Notes: generated from the letters alone by a model not told the origin. A stretch of 64,000 nt of DNA from Phenylobacterium zucineum HLK1 (GCF_000017265.1 NC_011144.1:124001-188000); one strand, 5' to 3'. Counted from the stretch's first letter, positions 38,894 through 47,695 are shown. Program-made: numbers and translations.

Positions 38894-39871
38894 TCAGGCG
38901 TGGCCGCCGGCCACGGCGCGCGCTTCCTGGTCGGCGTACTGGCCGCCCCGGCGGTAGCGATAGAGGTAGGTCGGCAGCACCGCCTCGAGCGTCGTCGGCG
39001 TGATCCCGAGCTCGGGCAGGCCCGGCAGCGAGCCGCTGACCACGTTGTCGCTCCGCAGCAGCGTCACCTGGTCGGAGGTGACCGGCGGCGGCAGCACCAT
39101 GGCCATCACGTCGCCCAGCGCGCCCAGCATCCCCGCCACGCCGAACGGCACGGGCAGCAGCAGGCGGCGCTGGCCCGTCTCGGCCAGCATGAGCTGCATC
39201 AGCTCGCGGAAGGTGAAGACCGCCTGACCGCCCAGCTCGTAGGTCTGGCCGGCCGCCGCGCTGTCGGTGACCATGCGGGCGATCGCCTTGCCGACGTCGC
39301 CGACGAACACCGGCTGGAACCGCGTCGTCCCGCCGCCGATCAGCGGCAGCACCGGGCTGACCTGGGCCATCGAGGCGAACTTGTTGAAGAAGCCGTCCTC
39401 GGGCCCGAACACGATCGAGGGGCGCACGACCACGGCGTCGGGGCGGACCTGCCGCACGGCGGCCTCGCCTTCGGCCTTCGTGCGGGCGTACTTCGAGGCG
39501 CTGTCCGCGGCGGCGCCCAGGGCGGACATCTGCACCACCCGGGTCACGCCCTCGGCGGCCGCCACCTCGGCGACGGTCCGCGCGCCGTCGACGTGGACGG
39601 CCTGGAAGCCCTGGCGGCCCGCCTCGTAGAGCACGCCCACCAGGTTCACCGAAGCCGTCGCGCCCTCCAGCGCCCGGGCCACGGAATCGCGGTCGCGGAT
39701 GTTGGCCTGGACGACGTCGATCTGGCCGACGTCGCCGTGCAGGCGCATGGCGTAGCCCAGGCTCGGGTTGCGCACCGCCACGCGGATCCGCCAACCGGCC
39801 TTGGCGAGCTGGCGCACCACCTGGGTTCCGACGAAGCCTGATCCGCCGAAGACGGTGACGAGGTTCTGCAT
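38894..39871 (-). CDS. NDUFA9-like NAD(P)-binding protein (complex I-associated family)
   Basis: Atypical short-chain dehydrogenase fold, 325 residues. TVFGGSGFVGTQVVRQLAKAGW is the nucleotide-binding loop, followed by ASVNLVGVLYE, YARTKAEGEAAVR (Y-x3-K like) and VVRPSIVFGPEDGFFNKFA, typical of the complex I NDUFA9 homologues of alphaproteobacteria. Bacterial homologues are usually not near nuo genes, as here. The C-terminus (LPTYLYRYRRGGQYADQEA) is the family end. Start MQNLVTVFGG at 39871. Probably a structural or NADPH-binding accessory protein. Confidence 0.9.
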   Translation of the reverse strand: MQNLVTVFGGSGFVGTQVVRQLAKAGWRIRVAVRNPSLGYAMRLHGDVGQIDVVQANIRDRDSVARALEGATASVNLVGVLYEAGRQGFQAVHVDGARTVAEVAAAEGVTRVVQMSALGAAADSASKYARTKAEGEAAVRQVRPDAVVVRPSIVFGPEDGFFNKFASMAQVSPVLPLIGGGTTRFQPVFVGDVGKAIARMVTDSAAAGQTYELGGQAVFTFRELMQLMLAETGQRRLLLPVPFGVAGMLGALGDVMAMVLPPPVTSDQVTLLRSDNVVSGSLPGLPELGITPTTLEAVLPTYLYRYRRGGQYADQEARAVAGGHA

Positions 39872-40026
39872 CTGGGCCGGCCGCCTCAAGAAAATGGGTC
39901 CGCGGGAGCCTGCCGATTAGACGATGCGGCCCCGCGCCGCAATGCGACTTCAAACCTTCTGCCGCGCCGCCGTTGACCGGGGGCGGCGGGCGCCATATGT
40001 AGCCGCCTCCCGATCCTACGGACGGG

Positions 40027-40113
<87 letters not shown>

Positions 40114-40177
40114 CCGTCGGGTGGAGCCGCTCTCCGGAAATGCGGCGCTCTCCGGAAATGTGGCAGGGACCCCCGCC

Positions 40178-41449
40178 TCAGTTCATCTTGAAACGGACCG
40201 GCACCGACTTCGGGCCGCAGACGAAGCTGGCTTCCATGCGCCGGGGCTGACCGTCCAGTTCGACGGATTCCAGGCGCGGCAGCAGCTCTTCCCAGAGGAT
40301 CCGCATCTCCATCCGCGCCAGGTGCTGGCCGAGGCAGACGTGGGCGCCGTAGCCGAAGGCGACGTGCTTGTTGGGCGAGCGGGTCACGTCGAAGGCGTAG
40401 GGGTTGTCGAACACCGCCTCGTCCCGGTTGCCGGACGGATAGCTCAGGAACAGCCAGTCGCCCTTGGCGATCTTCTTCCCGGCGAGCTCGGCGTCGTCGG
40501 TGGCGGTGCGCATGAAGTGCTTCACCGGCGTCTCCCAGCGGATCGATTCCTCGATCAGCCCCTTCACCAGCGACAGGTCGTCCTTCACCGCCCGGAACTG
40601 GGCCGGGTTCTCGGCGAGGGCCCAGAGCGCGCTGGCGGTGGTGGAGGAGGTGGTGTCGTGCCCGGCGGTGGCGACGATGATGTAGTAGCTCATCGCCTCC
40701 AGGTGCCCGAGCGGCTTACCCTCGATCATGCCGTTGGCGATGATGCTGGCGACGTCCTGGCGCGGCTTGGCCCGCCGGTCCTCGGTCATCTCGTTGAAGT
40801 AGGCGATGAAGTCCGCGATCGTCCCCTGCAGGGCGAGCAGGGCCTGGTCCACGTCCTGCAGCTGGCCGGCCGACCGGTTGAGCTCGGGGTCGGCGTTGCC
40901 GAACAGCTCCTGGGTCAGCTTCAGCATCCTGGGCTCGTCGATTTCGGGGACGCCCAGCACCTCCATGATGACGTGCAGCGGATAGAGGAAGGCCACGTCC
41001 TTGGCGAAGTCGCAGCGCCCGCCGTGGGCGGCCATGCGGTCGACGAAGCCGCGGGCGATCACCCGGATCCGCTCCTCGAGGGCGCGCAGGTTCTGCGGCT
41101 GGAACCAGCCCTGGGTCAGGCGCCGGTAGTTGCCGTGGTCGGGGTTGTCCATCTGCACCAGCGAGCGGACGAGGTGCGGCGAGCCGCCCATCAGCGCCCG
41201 CACCTTCTTGTCGGCCTCGATGGTGGTGACCACGGTCGAGCGGTCGCCGTTGTGGAACAGCTCGTTCTGCAGCTCGACGGCGCGGATGTCGTCCTGGCGG
41301 GTGACCACCCAGAAGGGGTCGAAGCCCTCGGGTTGGGCCTGCTCCAGCGGGGCCTCGCGCCGCAGGTAGCCGAACGCCTCCTCGATCGGCGTCCAGGCCG
41401 CATAGGCCTTGGGGTCCACGATGGTGTTGGCGACGTCCTGCGGGATCAT
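40178..41449 (-). CDS. Cytochrome P450
   Basis: Soluble bacterial P450 monooxygenase, 423 residues. AGHDTTSST is the oxygen-binding I helix, EESIRWETP carries the ExxR pair, and HVAFGYGAHVCLGQHLARMEM contains the heme-ligating Cys. The overall sequence resembles the CYP108/CYP125-like families that hydroxylate terpenes, steroids or fatty chains; the substrate is not determinable. It is divergent from a TetR regulator followed by rubredoxin, which suggests a small inducible oxidation module. No ferredoxin reductase is adjacent. Confidence 0.95.
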   Translation of the reverse strand: MIPQDVANTIVDPKAYAAWTPIEEAFGYLRREAPLEQAQPEGFDPFWVVTRQDDIRAVELQNELFHNGDRSTVVTTIEADKKVRALMGGSPHLVRSLVQMDNPDHGNYRRLTQGWFQPQNLRALEERIRVIARGFVDRMAAHGGRCDFAKDVAFLYPLHVIMEVLGVPEIDEPRMLKLTQELFGNADPELNRSAGQLQDVDQALLALQGTIADFIAYFNEMTEDRRAKPRQDVASIIANGMIEGKPLGHLEAMSYYIIVATAGHDTTSSTTASALWALAENPAQFRAVKDDLSLVKGLIEESIRWETPVKHFMRTATDDAELAGKKIAKGDWLFLSYPSGNRDEAVFDNPYAFDVTRSPNKHVAFGYGAHVCLGQHLARMEMRILWEELLPRLESVELDGQPRRMEASFVCGPKSVPVRFKMN

Positions 41450-41544
41450 GGGCGCTGTTCCTCCGGGTCCCGCTGTGTCCGCGGGCTTGCCCTACGGCAT
41501 AGGCGCAACTTGCTATACGTTCAACAAATAAGTACCAGGGTTAC

Positions 41545-42213
41545 ATGAGCGAGACCCTGCAGGTTCCGGGCCTTCCACCCGGCCTCACGCCAGCGCGGCG
41601 GACCCAGGCCGAGCGGAGCGACGAGTCCGGGCGGCGCCTGCTGGACGCGACGGCGAAGGTGGTGGCCGAGGGCGGGGTCTCGGCGGCGACGTTCGAGGCC
41701 ATCGGGCGCAGCGCCGGCTACAGCCGGGGCCTGGCGACCCAGAAGTTCGGCTCGAAGGACGGGCTGATCGAGGCGCTGATCGCCGACCTGCAGGAACGCC
41801 AGGCGCAGATGCTGGTCCTGCACCACATCGACGACCGGCCGGGCCTGGAGGCGGTGCTCGCCTACGTGGACCTCTACCTTAGCCACCTGCGCGAGGAGCA
41901 GGCGACCCGGGCCTATTTCATGCTGCTGGCCGGGGCGGTGGCCGACGCCTCGCCCCTGCGGGCGGCGTTCGCCCGCACCCACGAGGCGGTGAAGGCGAGG
42001 CTCGCCGAGCTGGTCATGCGCGGCCAGGCCGAGGGCGGGATCCGGCGCGAGATCGACCCGCAGTCGGCGGCGCTGATGGTCGGCGGCCTGCTGCTGGGCC
42101 TGTCGGTGCAGTGGCTGGTCGACCCGGACATCGACCTGGACGCGATCCGCCGCACCAGCCTCGACACCCTTCGCCTGGCCTTCGCGCCCGGCCCCGCGAC
42201 GGAGCACGCCTGA
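41545..42213 (+). CDS. TetR/AcrR-family transcriptional regulator
   Basis: A 222-residue protein. The N-terminal HTH is at ~28-75 ([46 protein letters not shown]), followed by an all-helical ligand domain. It is divergent from the P450, and the 95-base spacer holds an imperfect dyad TGCCCTA-cggca-TAGGCGCA (around 41498-41517) that could be its operator (weak evidence). The stop is followed after one base by the rubredoxin GTG start, so both are one transcript. Likely a repressor of the P450, by context. Confidence 0.92.
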   Translation: MSETLQVPGLPPGLTPARRTQAERSDESGRRLLDATAKVVAEGGVSAATFEAIGRSAGYSRGLATQKFGSKDGLIEALIADLQERQAQMLVLHHIDDRPGLEAVLAYVDLYLSHLREEQATRAYFMLLAGAVADASPLRAAFARTHEAVKARLAELVMRGQAEGGIRREIDPQSAALMVGGLLLGLSVQWLVDPDIDLDAIRRTSLDTLRLAFAPGPATEHA

Positions 42214-42214
42214 C

Positions 42215-42409
42215 GTGAGCGCCGAGCCCAACAAGACCGAGCCCTACAAGACCTGGCAGTGCCGGACCTGCGGCTATCTCTACAGCGAAGCCGACGGCGA
42301 TCCGGGCGAGGGCCTGGCGCCCGGCACCCGCTGGAGCGACCTGCCCGACGACTGGCGCTGCCCCCTCTGCGGCACGCCCAAGAGCGACTTCGACATGGTC
42401 GAGGTCTGA
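42215..42409 (+). CDS. Rubredoxin
   Basis: Small Fe(Cys)4 electron carrier, 64 residues. [44 protein letters not shown] carries both CxxC iron-binding pairs and the conserved DLPDDWxCPxC. It starts with GTG one base after the TetR stop. Placed with a P450 and its regulator, it may donate electrons to a monooxygenase; rubredoxins normally serve AlkB-type hydroxylases, and no such enzyme is in the window. Confidence 0.96.
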   Translation: MSAEPNKTEPYKTWQCRTCGYLYSEADGDPGEGLAPGTRWSDLPDDWRCPLCGTPKSDFDMVEV

Positions 42410-42649
42410 AGCCCCAAGCCGGGGCCCAAAGCGGGGGCCGCCAGCCGGCGCTAGCCCCCTTCCGCCGGATCATCTAAACACGGCCCTGGCGCCGCAGCTT
42501 GTCCGGGCGCCTGGCGTCGCGTCGCGGCCGGGTTGAACCTGCGGGGCGGAGATCCTAGATCGCCGCTCTTCCTGTCGTCCCGGCCGGCGCGGAAACGCCA
42601 TGGAATTCAACGCCCATCGCGCGACACTCGGAAAGCGCGGGGCGGGCCG

Positions 42650-43288
42650 ATGTCGGAGTCTCAAGGCGACGTGACCACTTTCGTTCATGAGGGGGACCTG
42701 CCCGCCGACGTGCTGGCCAGCGCCTCGTCCGTCGCCATCGATTCCGAGACCATGGGCCTGCGCCTGGGCCGCGACCCCTTGTGCGTCGTGCAGCTCTCGG
42801 ACGGCGGCGGCGACGCCCACCTCGTGAAGCTGGACCGGACCACCTACGACGCGCCGAACCTGAAGCGGCTGCTGACCGATCCGGCGGTGACCAAGATCTT
42901 CCACTTCGGCCGCTTCGACATCGCCATGTTCTGGCTGCACCTGGGCGTGCTGACGGCCCCGGTCTACTGCACCAAGATCGCCTCGAAGATCGCCCGCACC
43001 TACACCGACCGGCACGGCCTGAAGGACATCTCCAAGGAGCTGCTGGGCGTCGACATGTCCAAGGCCCAGCAGAGCTCGGACTGGGGCGCGGGCAAGCTCT
43101 CGGACGAACAGGTCGCCTACGCCGCCTCGGACGTGCTGCACCTGCACGCCCTGAAGGACCGGCTGCAGCAGATGCTGGTCCGCGAGGGCCGCGACAGCCT
43201 GGCCCAGGCCTGCTTCGACTTCCTGCCGCACCGCGCCGTCCTCGACGTCGCCGGGTGGGAGGACGTCGACATCTTCGCCCATTCCTAG
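42650..43288 (+). CDS. RNase D-like 3'-5' exonuclease (exonuclease domain only)
   Basis: DEDDy exonuclease, 212 residues. VAIDSETMGL (Asp, Glu), KIFHFGRFDIAMF (Asp) and DEQVAYAASDVLHLHALKD (Tyr and Asp) are the three Exo motifs. Full-length RNase D is about 370-390 residues with HRDC domains; these are missing here, as in the short alphaproteobacterial form. The 240-base gap before it (42410-42649) shows no gene. It is 9 bases upstream of lptC, so it probably leads the LPS-export operon. Confidence 0.92.
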   Translation: MSESQGDVTTFVHEGDLPADVLASASSVAIDSETMGLRLGRDPLCVVQLSDGGGDAHLVKLDRTTYDAPNLKRLLTDPAVTKIFHFGRFDIAMFWLHLGVLTAPVYCTKIASKIARTYTDRHGLKDISKELLGVDMSKAQQSSDWGAGKLSDEQVAYAASDVLHLHALKDRLQQMLVREGRDSLAQACFDFLPHRAVLDVAGWEDVDIFAHS

Positions 43289-43297
43289 AGGCCGGCC

Positions 43298-43942
43298 ATG
43301 ACCGCGTCCCACGCCTCGATCGACGCCACGCCTCCCCGGCGCGCCGACTTCGAGCGCTGGCGGCGGCGCTCGAAGCTGATCCGGCTGCTGCGCGTGCTGC
43401 TGCCGGCGCTGATCGCGCTGATCTTCCTGGGCCTGGCGGGCAGCGTGGTGTGGTCCACCTTCAGCTCCCAGCCCCAGCGCGCCGCCTCGGGCGACGAGCC
43501 GATCCGGCTGATCAACCCGCGCTTCGTCGGCCGCGACGACAAGGGCCGCGCCTTCGTGCTGACCGCCGATTCCGCGATCCGCGACCGCAACGACTACCAG
43601 CGGGTGCTGCTGAAGGCCCCGGCCCTGGTGCTGGACGAGGGCGGCCCCGACGAGATGCGCCTGGCGGGCGCCGAGGGGGTGTTCCACGAGGCCACCGGCA
43701 AGCTCTCGCTGAGCGGCGGGGTCAAGCTGGCCGACGCCAAGAGCGCCTTCGACACCGCCGCCTCGATGTTCGACACCAAGACCGGCGAGCTGGTCGGTTC
43801 AGGCCCCATTCAGGGCGCCGGTGATCTTGGAGAGATCACCGCGGAGTCGTATGGCGTTTACGGCAAAGGCGACCGCATGGTCTTCAAGGGCGGGGTCCGG
43901 GCCCGGCTGCAGCCGAACCAGGAACAACCGAAGCAAGAATAG
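43298..43942 (+). CDS. lptC: LPS export system protein LptC
   Basis: Bitopic inner-membrane protein of 214 residues that receives LPS from LptB2FG. There is one N-terminal helix (LLRVLLPALIALIFLGLAGSVVW, residues ~31-53) followed by a periplasmic beta-jellyroll with alternating strands (IRLINPRFVGRDDKGRAFVLTADSAI; EGVFHEATGKLSLSGGVKL; ITAESYGVYGKGDRMVFKGGV). Next in order are lptA (13 bases downstream) and lptB, the standard Lpt cluster. Confidence 0.93.
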   Translation: MTASHASIDATPPRRADFERWRRRSKLIRLLRVLLPALIALIFLGLAGSVVWSTFSSQPQRAASGDEPIRLINPRFVGRDDKGRAFVLTADSAIRDRNDYQRVLLKAPALVLDEGGPDEMRLAGAEGVFHEATGKLSLSGGVKLADAKSAFDTAASMFDTKTGELVGSGPIQGAGDLGEITAESYGVYGKGDRMVFKGGVRARLQPNQEQPKQE

Positions 43943-43955
43943 AAGCTGGGCAGTC

Positions 43956-44483
43956 ATGAAGTCTCTCGTCATCCCGATGGCTCTCGCCGCGGCCCTCCTG
44001 GGCGCCGCGCCGGCGGCCGCCCAACTGGGGCGCAGCTCCGACGGACCCATCGACGTGACCGCCGACGAGCTCGAGGTCCAGCAGAGCGAATGCGTCTCGA
44101 TCTGGCGCGGCAACGCCGAGGCGCTGCAGGGCGACACCCGCCTGCGGGCCAGCGTCATGCGGATGTACATGGCCAAGTCGTCGTCGCGGCCCGGCTCCGG
44201 CTCCAGCTGCGGCGAGCTGCTGCGCCTGGAGGCCGAGGGCGGCGTCTACTATGTGACTCCCCAGCAGCGGGTGCGCGGAGACCGGGGCGTGTATGACGCC
44301 GTCAAGGAGACCGTGGTGCTGACCGGCGACGTGGTCGCGGTCCAGGGCCAGAACGTGCTGCGCGGCTCGCGCATGGTGTTCAACACCCGCACCGGCGAGG
44401 GCAAGATGGAAGGCCAGGCCACCGGCCGCAACGCCACCGCCCGCCCGCGCGGCGTGTTCTATCCCAGCAAGAAGGGCGAATGA
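43956..44483 (+). CDS. lptA: LPS-transport periplasmic protein LptA/OstA
   Basis: Periplasmic bridge protein of 175 residues. The signal peptide ends near AAPAAAQLG. The OstA-like jellyroll contains PIDVTADELEVQQSECVSIWRGNAEALQGDTRLRA, then DRGVYDAVKETVVLTGDVVAVQGQNVLRGSRMVFNTRTGEGKMEG. Two cysteines (SECVS and SSCGE) could form a disulfide. Start ATG 43956 follows lptC by 13 bases. The stop overlaps the lptB start (ATGA). Confidence 0.94.
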   Translation: MKSLVIPMALAAALLGAAPAAAQLGRSSDGPIDVTADELEVQQSECVSIWRGNAEALQGDTRLRASVMRMYMAKSSSRPGSGSSCGELLRLEAEGGVYYVTPQQRVRGDRGVYDAVKETVVLTGDVVAVQGQNVLRGSRMVFNTRTGEGKMEGQATGRNATARPRGVFYPSKKGE

Positions 44484-45247
44484 GCGCCGTGAAGCCGGAA
44501 CGGATCGACCCGCGATCGGGCGTGCCCGCCGACGGCCTGGTGGTCGACAACATCGGCAAGTCGTTCCGCGGCCGGCCGGTGGTGAAGGGCGTCTCGCTGC
44601 GCCTGGCGCGCGGCGAGGTGGCGGGCCTGCTGGGCCCCAACGGCGCCGGCAAGACCACCTGCTTCTACATGATCACCGGCCTGATCCCGGCCGACTACGG
44701 CGCCATCTACCTCGACGGCGAGAACATCACCGCCCAGCCGATGTACCAGCGCGCCCGCATGGGCGTGGGCTACCTGCCGCAGGAGACCTCGATCTTCCGC
44801 GGCATGACGGTGTGGGAGAACGTGATGGCGGTGGTCGAGCTGCGCCAGCGCGACCAGAAGCAGGCCCGCGCCACGGTCACCGAGCTGCTGGAAGAGCTGC
44901 ACATCGAGCACCTGCGCAACGCCCCGGCGGTGTCGCTGTCGGGCGGCGAGCGGCGGCGGGTGGAGATCGCCCGGGCCCTGGCGTCCGAGCCGTCGTTCAT
45001 GCTGCTGGACGAGCCGTTCGCCGGCATCGACCCGCTGGCCATCGCCGACATCCGCGAGGTGATCGGCTATCTGAAGACCCGCGGCATCGGCATCCTGATC
45101 ACCGACCACAACGTCCGCGAGACGCTGGACATCATCGACCGCGCCTCGATCATCCACGCGGGCGAGGTGCTGTTCGAGGGCGGCCCCGACGAGATCGTGG
45201 ACGACCCGGAAGTCCGCCGCGTCTACCTGGGCGACCGGTTCGCCTGA
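44480..45247 (+). CDS. lptB: LPS export ABC transporter ATP-binding protein LptB
   Basis: Cytoplasmic ATPase of the LptB2FGC complex, 255 residues. Walker A GPNGAGKTTCFYM, Q-loop YLPQETSIF, signature SLSGGERRRVEIARALA, Walker B FMLLDEPFAGIDPLA and H-loop ITDHNVRETLD are all present. The order lptC-lptA-lptB is conserved, and in related genomes rpoN normally follows; here it is displaced by about 4 kb. The N-terminus is about 20 residues longer than in E. coli. Confidence 0.97.
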   Translation: MSAVKPERIDPRSGVPADGLVVDNIGKSFRGRPVVKGVSLRLARGEVAGLLGPNGAGKTTCFYMITGLIPADYGAIYLDGENITAQPMYQRARMGVGYLPQETSIFRGMTVWENVMAVVELRQRDQKQARATVTELLEELHIEHLRNAPAVSLSGGERRRVEIARALASEPSFMLLDEPFAGIDPLAIADIREVIGYLKTRGIGILITDHNVRETLDIIDRASIIHAGEVLFEGGPDEIVDDPEVRRVYLGDRFA

Positions 45248-45256
45248 CGGCGGCTC

Positions 45257-45411
45257 CCTTCTCCCCTTGCGGGAGAAGGTGTCGGCCGAAGGCTGACGGA
45301 TGAGGGGTTGAAGGCGGGTTCAGCTTCCGTGCCGCGGCGGGACGGGCGGTGCGACCCCTCATCCGACCTGCTGCGCAGGCTGCGTTCTCCCGCAAGGGGA
45401 GAAGGGTTCTA
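45257..45411. repeat. Pair of inverted intergenic repeats (REP/BIME-like)
   Basis: Copy A (45259-45307) reads CCCTTCTCCCCTTGCGGGAGAAGGTGTCGG...CGGATGAGGGGTTG. Copy B (45354-45411) is its inverse, ending TTCTCCCGCAAGGGGAGAAGGGTT. Each copy contains a hairpin (TTCTCCC...GGGAGAA). The two copies face each other across ~46 bases between convergent genes. A degenerate third copy lies after sucB. The form resembles REP-type elements common in alphaproteobacterial intergenic regions. Confidence 0.8.
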
Positions 45412-45849
45412 GTTATCCTCCCCCCAGGCGAGCCACTGGCGCTCGGCGGCCATGTGCCGGCCGACGTCGTGGCCCAGCGCCAGCAGCCGCGCGGCCTTGG
45501 CCCGGTGTTTCGCCCAGCCCTGGACGGTGCTGCGGCCCGGCATGCGCGGGTCGCGGCAGATCGTCCGCAGCGGCTCGCCCGCGCAGAGCCGCATGTAGAT
45601 CGCCTCCATCAGCGCCTCGCCGTAGAGCGACGGGCGGCCCGGCCGGTCTAGCCCGCCATAGGCGCGCGCCGCCGCCACGTCGTGGGCGAAGTCCGGCCGC
45701 TCCTTCAGCCAGCGCATGACCGTGGGCCGCGTCGGCATGTCGGCCCCCCGGCAGATCGCCCGCAGCCCCCGCCCCGAGGCGAGCCCGGCGATGATCCGGT
45801 ACGCCACCGGCTCGGCGAACGGGACGTAGGGCTTGGGGGGCCTGGCCAT
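45409..45849 (-). CDS. Sf6-type phage terminase small subunit-like protein with tandem HTH
   Basis: A 146-residue protein with two copies of a helix-turn-helix unit: VAYRIIAGLASGRGLRAICRGADMPTRPTVMRWLKERPDF (residues ~12-51) and LMEAIYMRLCAGEPLRTICRDPRMPGRSTVQGWAK (~70-104). The spacing and the I-C-R-x3-MP-x3-TV-x-W pattern match the DNA-binding domain of Sf6-like small terminases. No large terminase or other phage gene is next to it, so it is a remnant or a domesticated DNA-binding protein. Start MARPPKPY at 45849; an ATG at 45873 is possible. Its 3' end touches repeat copy B. Confidence 0.75.
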   Translation of the reverse strand: MARPPKPYVPFAEPVAYRIIAGLASGRGLRAICRGADMPTRPTVMRWLKERPDFAHDVAAARAYGGLDRPGRPSLYGEALMEAIYMRLCAGEPLRTICRDPRMPGRSTVQGWAKHRAKAARLLALGHDVGRHMAAERQWLAWGEDN

Positions 45850-46115
45850 CCGGCGGATGTAGGGTGGGAACATATGGGGAACAAGGGGCGGGGGTTCGCG
45901 GTCGGTGGGTCCGGCACCGCTCAAGCGGCGCGGCGGCGACGCCGAGAGCCATTGGGATTTGTTGCGGCAGACGGGAAGTCGATGCTGGGGAGATCTGTCG
46001 ATCTGCAATCTTAACCCGCGCCGTTGAGCGGATGGATTGCGTTGCTGTAAGTCTCGCCCGATACGCGTCGTGGCCGCCGCGGACGAACCGCGGTCGCGTA
46101 GTGGGGGACTAAGCA

Positions 46116-47600
46116 GTGGAAATGCGCTCTGACAAACGGGAGCTCGACAAGATTTTCAAGCGCCGTGATCGCTACGAGATCCCGGACTGGCAGCGTGACG
46201 AGGTCTGGGATGTTCCGCGCAAGCAGAAGCTGATCGACTCCATCCTGAGAGGTTGGCGACTTCCGAAATTCTACTTCGTCGTCACGGGGCCACAGACGTA
46301 TGAGGTCGTGGATGGTCAGCAGAGACTTTCGACCATATTTGAGTTTCTTTCTGGAGAACTGACCCTCTCTGAGCAAACGGCCGAGGAATTTGGAGGTGCG
46401 ACCTACGCCGAGCTGCCCGCCGACATCTCCGATCAAGTAGATGACTTCGAAATCGACTTTGACGAGATCAGCGACGCCTCAGATGACGAGCTGATGGATT
46501 TCTTCCAACGGCTGCAGAGTGGCCTGCAGCTGAACTCGAGCGAGAAACTTAACGCGGTTCCAGGCAAGCTGAAGGATTTCTGCAAGAAGTCAGCGAAACA
46601 CAAGTTCTTCAAGGACTGCGTTGCATTCAGCGACCGCCGATACGCACACTTTGACGTTATGGCAAAGGTAGCTACCCTCGAAGTGGAGGGTCCGGGAACG
46701 GGCCTGAGATATCAGGACGTGAAGCAGGTGTTCGAAAGCAACGCCGGCTTTTCCGAGCAGTCACAGGTGGCGAAACGGATCAAAGCTGCGCTTGACCTGC
46801 TCGCTGGGGCGGTGCCCGTCGGCTCGAAGACCTTCCGTAGTCGGTCGATCACACAATCGTTCATTACCATGGTCTGCCACCTGCAGAAGACCACAAGCCT
46901 GAAAGGAAAAGAGCAGACAATCGGGGCCTTCGCCGAGCACTTCGTGAAGTCGCTCGCCGCCGAGGTGGAGAAGGGCCAAGACGCGACTGACGTCGACCTC
47001 ATCGCCTTCCAGAAGAGCGTCAACGCCAATGTGAAGGCTGGCCCGATCGTCCGGCAGCAGGTACTGCTCCGGAAGCTCTTCCAGTTCGCCCCGGACTTCC
47101 TCGACGCCGTGGATCCACAGGCGCTCGCCGGTGCGAACTTCAGCGGCGAGATCGCCAGTGTTGCGAAGGCGATCCGCGCCGATATCCAGGCAATCAATGA
47201 AGCCTACGCCGGGACCCATGGCTCAGATCTGTTCAAGGCTACCAGCAAGACCGCTGAGGCCCAGGCGGTCATCGGGGAACCCGCAACCAACTACGACGCC
47301 TACAAAACCCTAGTGGACAATATGTATTTCCTCTTTTGGGAGGGACCAGGGCCGAAGATCGACAGGCCGGCGTCATTCAAGGACGTCAACGCTCTCCGGA
47401 CAGAGCTCCAGCACGACACTGACCACGGGAATGCCAAAGACGTAGCGAAGAAGAAAATGAAGAACGCCAGCGTCTTCCAGAAGTACGCCGGTACCGCCTC
47501 GCCGCTCGTGGCCGCGCCTGCCCGCTTCCAAGTCCTGCAGTTGAATCTGCTGAGAGAGATCCGCAACGACCTACAGGCGATGCTTGCCGAACTTGCGTGA
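46116..47600 (+). CDS. DUF262 domain protein with C-terminal HEPN-like motif (GmrS-related, putative defence)
   Basis: A protein of 494 residues. The N-terminal DUF262 (ParB/sulfiredoxin-like) has IPDWQRDEVWDVPRKQKLIDSIL and the signature EVVDGQQRLSTIFEFLSG (DGQQR at 66-70). A helical middle region has no recognised family. The C-terminus (about 400-494) lacks the HNH DUF1524 domain of GmrSD proteins and has RTELQH (Arg428, His433), an R-x4-H pattern like HEPN nucleases, followed by DTDHG and a Lys-rich helix. GTG 46116 fits GGGGGA at 46103-46108. Base composition is visibly less GC-rich than the neighbours, suggesting transfer. Alternative: DUF262 protein of unknown role. Confidence 0.8.
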   Translation: MEMRSDKRELDKIFKRRDRYEIPDWQRDEVWDVPRKQKLIDSILRGWRLPKFYFVVTGPQTYEVVDGQQRLSTIFEFLSGELTLSEQTAEEFGGATYAELPADISDQVDDFEIDFDEISDASDDELMDFFQRLQSGLQLNSSEKLNAVPGKLKDFCKKSAKHKFFKDCVAFSDRRYAHFDVMAKVATLEVEGPGTGLRYQDVKQVFESNAGFSEQSQVAKRIKAALDLLAGAVPVGSKTFRSRSITQSFITMVCHLQKTTSLKGKEQTIGAFAEHFVKSLAAEVEKGQDATDVDLIAFQKSVNANVKAGPIVRQQVLLRKLFQFAPDFLDAVDPQALAGANFSGEIASVAKAIRADIQAINEAYAGTHGSDLFKATSKTAEAQAVIGEPATNYDAYKTLVDNMYFLFWEGPGPKIDRPASFKDVNALRTELQHDTDHGNAKDVAKKKMKNASVFQKYAGTASPLVAAPARFQVLQLNLLREIRNDLQAMLAELA

Positions 47601-47695
47601 GCGCTGGAGGTAGCGCTGGCGACCCCCGCGCCGCGCCTGATCGCGGCTTTCCCACCCCGATCGCTGCGCGATCTGGCCCTCCCCAGACGGGGGCC

